Origin: Collinsella aerofaciens
GTDB lineage: Bacteria; Actinomycetota; Coriobacteriia; Coriobacteriales; Coriobacteriaceae
DNA: 64,000 nucleotides
Assembly: GCF_028209625.1 (NCBI RefSeq)
Contig: NZ_JAQLDU010000009.1
Span: 1-64,000 of the forward strand
Direction of reading: 5' to 3'
Under the pieces are notes generated by a model. The model was not told the origin of the DNA and searched no databases. It worked only from the letters and a program-made list of their open reading frames with translations. A program made the position numbers and the translations under genes. Below, one piece after another: positions 16,713-23,946 of this stretch. Every line of letters begins with the position of its first letter. The first letter of the stretch is position 1.

Positions 16713-18360
16713 GAAAGTTTGCTCCTTCCCGATCTTGTTTGCGCTGCTTACCCTCCTGATCGGCACCTGCGCGGTTGTGTTCCCCGCATCCGCGCAGGCC
16801 GCGCCGACCTCGACCGGTTCCATCACGGTGAGCGGCACCGTGGCGCGCAGCTACGACGCCTACCAGATCTTTAGCGCCAACGTCGTCGACGGCGACAGCG
16901 ACGCCAAGATCGCCACCGACCTCGCCTGGGCAAGCGACGCCGTGCGCGACGCCGCGCTGCCTGTGCTGCACAGCGCCGGCATGCCCAATTCCCAGACCAC
17001 CGCGCAGGAAGCTGCCGAGTGGCTCAACACCGATTCCCACCTTACGAGCGCGCTGAGCGCGCAGCTCGCTCGTTCCCTCCAGAGCTCTGGCGCCGAGCTC
17101 GCGGCCCTCAACGCGGGCACGGCGGCCGAGCTGCCCTGCGGCTACTGGCTCATCGTCGCCGACGACGACGCCATCGCCCAGGGCGAGGCCGGCACCGCGC
17201 CGATCATGGCCCTGGTGGGCGGCAGCGCCGTCACCGTCAAGCCCAAGGCCGCGACCCCCAAGGTGGCCAAGCACGTGCTGGAGGACAGCACCGCCGCATG
17301 GCAGAAGGCCGCCGACGCCACGGTCGCCGACGACCTGTACTGGCGCCTCTCTGCCACGGTCCCGGCGGGGCTCACGGCCTACGACACCTACGCGGTGCGG
17401 TTCGTCGACACCATGAGCGCGGGGCTCGACCCCTCCAAGGTGGCCGCGAGCATGCGCGTGTACGTGGCGGCGGGCGCGGACGGTGGCTTCGACGCCGTCC
17501 AGACCGGCAAGGACGGCCGAGCCGACACCGAGCCCGCGAAGGGCTGGACCGACATCACGGCCCAGTGCGCCACCAAGGTAGCGGTTGACGGAACCTTCAC
17601 CGTGCGTACCGGCGACCTCATCGCCGCGCTCGGCGGGGCCGACGCCTTCACCGCGGGCGCCCGCGTGGTCGCCGTGTACAACGCGCCGCTCAACAGCGCG
17701 TGCAACCACGGCATCGCGAAGGGCAACCCCAACGAGGTCTACCTGCGTTACCCGCGCTCTCCCTTTGCCGACCAGTTCAGCGATGCCGGCTTCACTCGCA
17801 CGCCGAGCGATGATGCGTGCGCCTACACCTGGGATCTCGCGCTCACCAAGCGCGGCAGCGACGGCGACAAGCCGCTTGCCGGGGCGGTCCTGAGCATCGC
17901 CGACGACCGCGGCCGCACGCTAGCGGCCGATGGCACGTGGGATGCGGAGGGCAAGGCCACCGTCACCACGGGCGAGGACGGCCGCGTGACCGTCTCGGGC
18001 GTGGACTCGGGCAAGCTGGAGGTCCGCGAGCTCAAGGCGCCCAAGGGCTACACCGCCTTTGAGGGCACGTGCTGCGTGACGGTCAAGGCCGAGGGCCTGG
18101 ATGTCGACCAGGTGGCGGCCGCCAAGCCTAAGGTGACCGTATCGGCCGAAAGCCCTCTGCGAGTTGATGCCGCCGATGCCGGGAAGGGTTTAGTCGAGTT
18201 GTCGGTGCTTAACACCCCAAGTAACGAAGTGAGTCGAGGCTTTATGCCCTCGACGGGAGATAGAACGTTGGTGTTGGTAACGGCTTTGGCCGTCATCGGA
18301 GTAGTGGCTATTGTCGTCGCGCTCGTCATCAAGCGGGGAGGAGGTCGCCATGATAAATAA
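16705..18360 (+). CDS. SpaA-type isopeptide-forming pilin with MPSTG sorting motif
   Basis: This 551-residue pilin starts at a GTG after GGGAGG and overlaps the adhesin stop by 8 bp. It has a signal peptide (cleavage near AQAA, about residue 30), an N-terminal domain paralogous to the next pilin (AYQIFSANVVDG), a central Ig-like pilin domain, and a final domain with an E-box-like RELKAPKGY. The C-terminus has MPSTG, a membrane helix and KRGGGRHDK. Mature-region cysteines (about six) are unusual for such pilins. Codon and base use are extremely GC-rich up to about 18150, then drop. It may be a basal or alternative shaft pilin. Confidence 0.88.
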   Translation: MNKKVCSFPILFALLTLLIGTCAVVFPASAQAAPTSTGSITVSGTVARSYDAYQIFSANVVDGDSDAKIATDLAWASDAVRDAALPVLHSAGMPNSQTTAQEAAEWLNTDSHLTSALSAQLARSLQSSGAELAALNAGTAAELPCGYWLIVADDDAIAQGEAGTAPIMALVGGSAVTVKPKAATPKVAKHVLEDSTAAWQKAADATVADDLYWRLSATVPAGLTAYDTYAVRFVDTMSAGLDPSKVAASMRVYVAAGADGGFDAVQTGKDGRADTEPAKGWTDITAQCATKVAVDGTFTVRTGDLIAALGGADAFTAGARVVAVYNAPLNSACNHGIAKGNPNEVYLRYPRSPFADQFSDAGFTRTPSDDACAYTWDLALTKRGSDGDKPLAGAVLSIADDRGRTLAADGTWDAEGKATVTTGEDGRVTVSGVDSGKLEVRELKAPKGYTAFEGTCCVTVKAEGLDVDQVAAAKPKVTVSAESPLRVDAADAGKGLVELSVLNTPSNEVSRGFMPSTGDRTLVLVTALAVIGVVAIVVALVIKRGGGRHDK

Positions 18361-18363
18361 TTG

Positions 18364-18372
18364 CCCCCCCCC
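18364..18372. repeat. C9 homopolymer upstream of the major pilin gene
   Basis: Nine consecutive C lie 4 bases after the stop of the upstream pilin and 108 bp before the next pilin start, in a 120-bp gap with no clear terminator. A changing tract length could alter promoter spacing or leader structure for the major pilin. Confidence 0.9.
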
Positions 18373-18480
18373 TTGCTCAGTGGCGTACTACCTCCGTAGC
18401 GATTAGAGCGCAGGGAAATGAGCCTGCTGACTTTTGGTGATGACGAGAATTAAAGCAACCTCCAAGAAAGAGGTCCCAAC

Positions 18481-20142
18481 ATGAAAACAACCAAGAACAT
18501 CGCACGCCTGGCAGTAACCGCCGGCCTCACCGCAGCCCTGAGCTTCGGCGGCGTGATGGCGACAGTCACGATGGCGTTTGCTGCGGAGGGTGCTGCCCCC
18601 AGCTATTCGCTCACGATTAACAAGTCCGTGGACAATGACTCCACTTCGTTCAAGGCGTATCAGATTTTTAAGGCTGACGTTATTGACGGAAAGTCCGGTA
18701 AGGTTGCGTCCAACATTGAGTGGGCGAGTGATGACGCAGAGACTGCGGTCCTGAAGGTGCTTGTTGATAATAATGCCCCAGGGATTACCTTAGACTCGAC
18801 CGCTTCTGACGTTGCCGACTACCTTTCCAAGATCACTGATACCACTGATACCACGAGTCTGCCGCAGAGCAGCATCCTTAACAAGATTGCCTTGGCTGTA
18901 GAGAAGAGTGTTACCGCTACGGGCGATTCCTTTGCCGCCGGTCGCGCTTTCACCACTACGAGCGCTGGCTACTACCTGTTCATGACCGATACCGACTCGC
19001 TCAGTGCGAATGAGAAGCAGACCGGTACCTCGCCGATCTTTGCAGTCGTGGGCGGCAACGCAGTGGTCGTTACCGAGAAGACGAGCATCCCGACCGTGAC
19101 GAAGCAGGTCAAGGACGATGGTGCGGACAACGGCTGGAAGTACAAGGCGGACTCCCAGATGGGTCAGACCGTTCAGTACAAGCTGACCGGCACGGTTGCA
19201 AGCAATGTCGACACGTTCAGCACCTACTATTATGAGTTCCACGATGAGCTGTCTGCCGGTTTGACTGTTGATAAGTCCACTGTCAAGGCCGTGATTGGTG
19301 AGACTCAGATCACGCCTACTTCTGTGACCGTGTCTGATCCCGATTCAAATGGCAGAACGGTCTTGAGCGTAAAGTTTGACGATCTTAAGGCTGCCGCCAC
19401 GGCGGCCGGCGTCACTGTCGGCGAGCATACAAGGGTCGTTGTCACGTACAGCGCCAAGCTCGACCCGAATAAGTCCCAGCATGTCGTTGTCGGTGGCACG
19501 GGCAACTCCAACACCGTCAAGCTCATCTACTCCAACAACCCTGGCCACGATTCCCGGGGTGAGTCTGTGCCCGACACCGTGCGCGACTACACCTATGCGC
19601 TCAAGCTCGTCAAGAAGGACGCGACGGATGAGAATAAGATACTTAAGGGCGTAAAGTTCACCATCCGTGCCACTGATCCCGACGATATTGCATCCAAGGA
19701 CATGTATGTCCAGGAGAATGGCTCCCTCGGTACTGAGGCTTATGAGTTCACGACCACCGACTCCGGCGAGATTAACGTCAAGGGCCTCGATGCCGGCACC
19801 TACACCGTCAAGGAGACCCATACGCTCGCCGGCTATAACACCATCCCCGAGTTCACCTTCACCATCAAAGCCATTGGATTCAACCAAGCAGAGGGAGAGG
19901 GAGAAAACAAGATTACGGTCAAGACGAGCACCAGGGGTTCCAATTTGGTCGAGGTTGACACGACTAACACGGACAACGGTACTGCTGCCTTGATCGTCAA
20001 AAACAAGCAGGGTTCCGGCCTCCCGCTCACCGGCCTTAACGGCGTGACGTTCACTTGGATCGCTGGTGGCGCGGTGCTGTGCATCGGCGTGGCTCATCTC
20101 ATCCGCAGCCGTAAGCAGGCTGAGGAGTCCGAGCAGGAGTAA
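18481..20142 (+). CDS. Major pilin, SpaH/EbpB-like, LPLTG-anchored
   Basis: This 553-residue pilin has a signal peptide (1-34, ending AFAAEG), an N-terminal domain homologous to the preceding pilin (KAYQIFKADVIDG), a lysine-containing stretch SIPTVTKQVKDD in the position of the pilin-motif lysine used for polymerization, a middle Ig-like domain (about 215-375), and a C-terminal CNA-B-like domain with E-box YTVKETHTLAGY. The sorting signal is LPLTG followed by a membrane helix and RSRKQ. The E-box and lysines suggest internal isopeptide bonds. A strong AAGAAAGAGG precedes the ATG. It is probably the shaft subunit polymerized by the class C sortase downstream. Confidence 0.92.
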   Translation: MKTTKNIARLAVTAGLTAALSFGGVMATVTMAFAAEGAAPSYSLTINKSVDNDSTSFKAYQIFKADVIDGKSGKVASNIEWASDDAETAVLKVLVDNNAPGITLDSTASDVADYLSKITDTTDTTSLPQSSILNKIALAVEKSVTATGDSFAAGRAFTTTSAGYYLFMTDTDSLSANEKQTGTSPIFAVVGGNAVVVTEKTSIPTVTKQVKDDGADNGWKYKADSQMGQTVQYKLTGTVASNVDTFSTYYYEFHDELSAGLTVDKSTVKAVIGETQITPTSVTVSDPDSNGRTVLSVKFDDLKAAATAAGVTVGEHTRVVVTYSAKLDPNKSQHVVVGGTGNSNTVKLIYSNNPGHDSRGESVPDTVRDYTYALKLVKKDATDENKILKGVKFTIRATDPDDIASKDMYVQENGSLGTEAYEFTTTDSGEINVKGLDAGTYTVKETHTLAGYNTIPEFTFTIKAIGFNQAEGEGENKITVKTSTRGSNLVEVDTTNTDNGTAALIVKNKQGSGLPLTGLNGVTFTWIAGGAVLCIGVAHLIRSRKQAEESEQE

Positions 20143-20445
20143 CGCTCACTCACCCATCCCTTTGGCGGGTGGGATGTGATGGCCGTGAGACTTGCGGACA
20201 CTTTTCTCGTCCATCCACGTTCTTGCTTTGCCATTCTCTTTTCGGGGCAGACTCCGCGCTGGAGTTTGCCCCGTTTTTTGGATATAGCAGCCAAGCTCCA
20301 TTGCCCGATGGATCGAGCGTATGACTATCGAACAGATGTTTGCAATTATTGCGTTTACCAGCTGTTGGTGCATACACTCGCAGTAAAATGGCTTTGCGAC
20401 GCATCCCGTGCGCGGGCGGCCGACGACTCGATCGGAGGTCCCCAA
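20143..20445 (+). other. Intergenic stretch after the major pilin
   Basis: This 303-bp gap holds a clear terminator (20243-20279) and then a possible promoter region for the small gene at 20446. I see no other gene in it. Confidence 0.6.
20243..20279 (+). terminator. Terminator after the major pilin
   Basis: CGGGGCA (20243-20249) pairs with TGCCCCG (20267-20273), and an inner CTCC/GGAG pairing extends the stem. It is followed by TTTTTT. It separates pilin transcription from the sortase. Confidence 0.88.
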
Positions 20446-20595
20446 ATGCTGAAATTCCTTAACGCGCTCGCCGCCCTCGCGGCGGTGGGCTCGTTCGTCA
20501 TCGCGTTTCTTGACTCGTATGAAGTTCGGTTTAAGGTCCGTAGGCGCACGCGCGGTGCGGACGGTGGACGGCATTTGCGCCGCAAGCGCAAATAA
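20446..20595 (+). CDS. 49-residue single-pass membrane protein (hypothetical)
   Basis: A short frame with ATCGGAGG upstream of the ATG encodes MLKFLNALAALAAVGSFVIA, a likely membrane helix, followed by a strongly basic tail with RRRTRG and RRKRK. It has its own hairpin downstream (20597-20624). A small basic single-pass protein between pilins and sortase could be an accessory of pilus assembly, but there is no direct evidence for function. The in-frame extension upstream to 20176 lacks a ribosome binding site and runs across a terminator, so the short form is preferred. Confidence 0.5.
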   Translation: MLKFLNALAALAAVGSFVIAFLDSYEVRFKVRRRTRGADGGRHLRRKRK

Positions 20596-20596
20596 G

Positions 20597-20624
20597 AATG
20601 CCCGGGGGTCGGATCCCGGGCATT
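20597..20624 (+). terminator. Hairpin after the small membrane protein gene
   Basis: AATGCCCGGG and CCCGGGCATT form a 10-bp perfect stem around an 8-base loop. Only a weak T-tract follows. Confidence 0.6.
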
Positions 20625-20857
20625 TAACAAAAACTGAAAACTAGGCCGCCCGCGCTCCTAAGTACTTACGCGGGATGCGTCGTTTCCTATTGACATTGTA
20701 TCCCGAATCGCTCCGCCGATCCGTGATATTTTGAAAACTCAAATGTGGGCTCATGCTCGCGCTGCGCAATGCCGCTGAGCTGCGTTGCCCGCAGCAGAAG
20801 CTCGCTAATCGGCTATTATTTGTTTAGACAACCTGAGCTGTAGAGGAGTGATCGGCG

Positions 20858-21796
20858 ATGGTGCAGGGCGCCAAGCATATGAAGAGCAATAACGCCGCGG
20901 ACAACGGCGGCTCAAGCCCTCAGCCCAAACCTCAACCAAAGCCCAAGCGCCGCCGCAAGCGACTGCCGCGCTGGGCCGATCGGCTCATCACCATCGTGAT
21001 CATCCTTGTTGGCGTGGGCCTTATGACCTGGCCGTGGATCTTGGACCGGCTCGAGGCCTCGGGCGTGTTCAACCAGATCAGCACCGTGTCCAGCACTGTG
21101 GACGCGCTGTCTGCCGAGGAGCGCGAGCGCATTCTGCTCCAGGCTCGCTCCTTTAACGAGCAGCTGGCGGGTGAGGTCACCGAGCTTCCCGACGATCAGA
21201 TTGAGCCCTACGCCCAGCAGCTCATCTTTGACCGCGACCCCATGATGAGCTGGATCGAAATCCCCTCCATCGACGTGAGCATGCCCATCTACCACGGCAC
21301 GAGCGAGGAGGTCCTCATGGCGGGTGTCGGCCACCTGGAGGGCACGAGCCTGCCAGTGGGCGGCACCTCGACGCATTGCGTGCTCACCGCGCACTCGGGC
21401 ATGCGCAATCTGAGCATGTTCGACGACATCCGCTTGCTAGAGCCCGGCGACCTGGTGCTGCTGCACACCATGAACAAGACGCTCGCCTACAAGATGGTGG
21501 ACTCCGAGGTGGTGCTGCCCGAGGAGATGGAGTCACTGACCATCGAGCCCGGTGCCGACAAGGTGACGCTCGTTACCTGCACGCCCTACGGCGTGAACGA
21601 CCATCGCCTGCTGGTGCATTGCGTGCGCACCAAGTACAACAAGAAGGACGTCGACAAGCAAAAGTCGCTGGCCGGCCGCCACTGGGGCAAGCGCGAGTTT
21701 GCCGTGCTCATCGTGGTCGTGGCCATTGTGCTGTTGCTGCTGGACATCGTGATCCACGCGGTCCGCAAGCGCCGCAAGGCCAAGGCCTCGGCATAA
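20858..21796 (+). CDS. Class C sortase (pilus-assembling transpeptidase)
   Basis: This 312-residue membrane protein has a basic N-terminus, a membrane helix (about residues 40-62), the sortase domain (about 110-260) and a second C-terminal membrane helix with a basic tail, the layout of class C enzymes. Catalytic residues are His179 (LTAHSG), Cys241 (LVTCTPYG) and Arg250 (HRLLV). It cleaves LPXTG-like motifs and links pilins through lysine side chains. The start ATG follows GAGGAG. It follows three LPXTG-type substrates and is their likely polymerase. No housekeeping sortase is seen in this window. Confidence 0.93.
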   Translation: MVQGAKHMKSNNAADNGGSSPQPKPQPKPKRRRKRLPRWADRLITIVIILVGVGLMTWPWILDRLEASGVFNQISTVSSTVDALSAEERERILLQARSFNEQLAGEVTELPDDQIEPYAQQLIFDRDPMMSWIEIPSIDVSMPIYHGTSEEVLMAGVGHLEGTSLPVGGTSTHCVLTAHSGMRNLSMFDDIRLLEPGDLVLLHTMNKTLAYKMVDSEVVLPEEMESLTIEPGADKVTLVTCTPYGVNDHRLLVHCVRTKYNKKDVDKQKSLAGRHWGKREFAVLIVVVAIVLLLLDIVIHAVRKRRKAKASA

Positions 21797-21810
21797 GACA
21801 TTCTCCAGAA

Positions 21811-21843
21811 CCACCACAATGGGGACAGGCACTTTTGTGGTGG
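21811..21843. repeat. CCACCACAA palindrome, family 2, copy 4
   Basis: CCACCACAA (21811-21819) pairs with TTGTGGTGG (21835-21843), with loop TGGGGACAGGC common to the family. It lies 14 bp after the sortase stop. Confidence 0.85.
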
Positions 21844-21854
21844 CCGGGACTTCC

Positions 21855-21919
21855 AAACCGTCACAACATTCGATGAAAATCTCGATTTTGACGAAAAGTG
21901 TCGAATGTTGTGATGGTTA
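21855..21919. repeat. Dispersed 65-bp palindrome, family 1, copy D
   Basis: The arms CACAACATTCGA and TCGAATGTTGTG flank core GAAAATCTCGATTTTG. The orientation matches copy C. It sits 11 bp after a family 2 element, forming a composite pair. Confidence 0.88.
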
Positions 21920-21922
21920 TCG

Positions 21923-21984
21923 CTGTGGGCAGGACGGTTTTCGTTGTGGGCGAGACGGTTTTCGCTATGGACGGTGCGGTTTCG
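21923..21984 (+). repeat. Three imperfect 21-bp tandem repeats
   Basis: CTGTGGGCAGGACGGTTTTC, TTGTGGGCGAGACGGTTTTC and CTATGGACGGTGCGGTTTC (each then G) follow one another directly after the family 1 palindrome and upstream of gatC. No coding function is evident. Confidence 0.75.
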
Positions 21985-22120
21985 CTGCAGAACCGCCAGC
22001 CCGCAGCCTGCCAACCGCCGCCCTCGTTACGTTTTCGCTGCATTTGGGTAAAGCACCTGCTCCAAGCGGCGTTGCCCTGTATACTAGAGCGGTTTAACTG
22101 TTATGCGGAAGGGAGCGCCT

Positions 22121-22432
22121 ATGGCACTCAGCGAGAAAGACGTGCGAGGCATCGCCGAGTACGCAAAGATCGCACTGACCGATGACGAGCTCACCCAGAT
22201 GACGTCCTACATGAACGACGCCGTCCAGATGCTCGAGCCCGTCTTGCAATATGACTTGCCCGACGTGGAGCCCACGTTCCATCCCATCGGAAGCCTGTCC
22301 AACGTGATGGGCGATGACCTGCGCGAGCCCGAGCGCGACCTGCCGCTCGACATTGCGCTCGAAAACGCCGGCAGCGCGCGCGACCGCTACTTTCGCGTGC
22401 CGTCCATTTTGGGAGAGGGGGAGAGCGAGTAA
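22121..22432 (+). CDS. gatC: Asp/Glu-tRNA amidotransferase subunit C
   Basis: This 103-residue subunit stabilizes the GatA-GatB complex, which amidates Glu-tRNA(Gln) and/or Asp-tRNA(Asn). The family patterns EKDVRGIAEYAKIALTDDEL near the N-terminus and RDRYFRVPSIL near the C-terminus fit. The chosen ATG at 22121 follows GGAAGGGA; an ATG 18 bp upstream lacks one. Its stop overlaps the gatA start by one base. Confidence 0.95.
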   Translation: MALSEKDVRGIAEYAKIALTDDELTQMTSYMNDAVQMLEPVLQYDLPDVEPTFHPIGSLSNVMGDDLREPERDLPLDIALENAGSARDRYFRVPSILGEGESE

Positions 22433-23946
22433 TGGCGCTAAGCTTCGATTCCCTTACCGCCGCCCAGATCGCCGCAGGCGTTGCCGCCGGCGACTTTACC
22501 GCTACCGAGGTGGCCCAGGCCTCCCTTGCCGCCATCGAGGCGCGCGAGGGCGGGGTCCAGGCATTCCTGCAGGTGGCGCCCGAGCTCGCGCTTGAGGCTG
22601 CCGCCAAAATCGACGCCCGCCGCGCCGCTGGTGAGGCTCTGCCCCCGCTCGCGGGCGTGCCGCTGGCCATCAAGGACAACATGAACCTCGTGGGCACGCG
22701 CACCACCTGCGCTTCCCGCATGCTCGAGAACTACCAGAGCGTCTACACCGCCACCTGCGTCCAGCGCATGCTCGACGCCGGCTGCCTGCCCATGGGCAAG
22801 GCCAACATGGACGAGTTTGCCTTTGGCAGCTCCACCGAGAGCTCGGCGTTCCACCGCACCAACAACCCCTGGGATACCGAACGCGTGCCCGGCGGCTCCT
22901 CGGGCGGCTCCGCTGCCGCCGTCGCCGCGGGCGAGGTCGCGCTCTCGCTGGGCTCGGACACCGGCGGCTCCATTCGCCAGCCGGCGTCGCTGTGCGGCGT
23001 GGTGGGCTTTAAGCCCACGTATGGCGCCGTGAGCCGTTACGGCGTGGTTGCCTTTGGCTCGTCGCTCGACCAGGTGGGTCCCTTTGGCCGCACGGTCGAG
23101 GATGTCGCGCTGGCCATGAACGCGCTTACCGGCGCGGGCCACGATCCGTACGACTGCACCAGCCAGGATTGCGCCGTCGACTTTACCGAGCATCTCAACG
23201 ACAGCATCGAGGGCAAGCGCGTGGGCATCATCCCCGCGTTTATGGAGGCCGAGGGCCTGACGCCCGAGGTCAAGGCCGCTGTTCAGCGCGCCGCCCAGGA
23301 GCTGCAGAACCAGGGCGCCGAGCTGGTCGAGGTCGACCTGCCGCACCTGGATGCCGCCATCGCCGCCTACTACGTCATCGGCCCGGCCGAGGCGTTCTCC
23401 AACTTGGCACGCTTCGACGGCATTCGCTATGGCTACCAGGAGGAAGGCTGCGCCAACCTGTCCGACCAGAGCTCGCTTTCGCGCGCCCACGGCTTTGGTG
23501 CCGAGGCCAAGCGTCGCCAGATGCTCGGCGCCTACCTGCTCTCCTCGGGCGTGTACGACAAGTATTACTATGCTGCGCAAAAGGCCCGCACGCTCATCAC
23601 GCAGGACTACGATGCCGCGTATGCCAAGGTGGACACCATCCTGATGCCCGCTTCGCCGCGCACGGCCTTTAAGTTTGGCGAGATCAGCGACCCCACGCAG
23701 ATGTACCTCTCGGACCTGTACACCATCTCGCTCAACATTTGCGGCAACGGCGGTATATCGGTGCCGCTGGGCCTGGGCGAGGACAGCAAACTGCCCGTTT
23801 CTGCCCAGCTGGTGGGTCCTGCCTTTAAGGACCGTCGGCTGCTCACGTTTGCCCGCGCCCTGGAGCGCGGCTTTGCCGATGCTGCCACGGGTGCGCCCGC
23901 GCTTTCCGTCGCGCCCGATTTTGCCGGGAAGGGAGGCGAGCTGTAA
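22432..23946 (+). CDS. gatA: Asp/Glu-tRNA amidotransferase subunit A (glutaminase)
   Basis: This 504-residue amidase-signature enzyme releases ammonia from glutamine for GatB. The Ser-cisSer-Lys system is visible: PLAIKDN (Lys near residue 80) and the Gly/Ser-rich GGSSGGSAAAVAAGE with SLGSDTGGSIRQPA (about 155-185). The length is typical. It is translationally coupled to gatC and gatB by overlapping stop and start codons. Confidence 0.97.
   Translation: MALSFDSLTAAQIAAGVAAGDFTATEVAQASLAAIEAREGGVQAFLQVAPELALEAAAKIDARRAAGEALPPLAGVPLAIKDNMNLVGTRTTCASRMLENYQSVYTATCVQRMLDAGCLPMGKANMDEFAFGSSTESSAFHRTNNPWDTERVPGGSSGGSAAAVAAGEVALSLGSDTGGSIRQPASLCGVVGFKPTYGAVSRYGVVAFGSSLDQVGPFGRTVEDVALAMNALTGAGHDPYDCTSQDCAVDFTEHLNDSIEGKRVGIIPAFMEAEGLTPEVKAAVQRAAQELQNQGAELVEVDLPHLDAAIAAYYVIGPAEAFSNLARFDGIRYGYQEEGCANLSDQSSLSRAHGFGAEAKRRQMLGAYLLSSGVYDKYYYAAQKARTLITQDYDAAYAKVDTILMPASPRTAFKFGEISDPTQMYLSDLYTISLNICGNGGISVPLGLGEDSKLPVSAQLVGPAFKDRRLLTFARALERGFADAATGAPALSVAPDFAGKGGEL

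Noticed and set aside
20176..20445. Longer start for the small protein at 20446
   Set aside because: The extension crosses a strong terminator and lacks a ribosome binding site; the ATG at 20446 has GGAGG.
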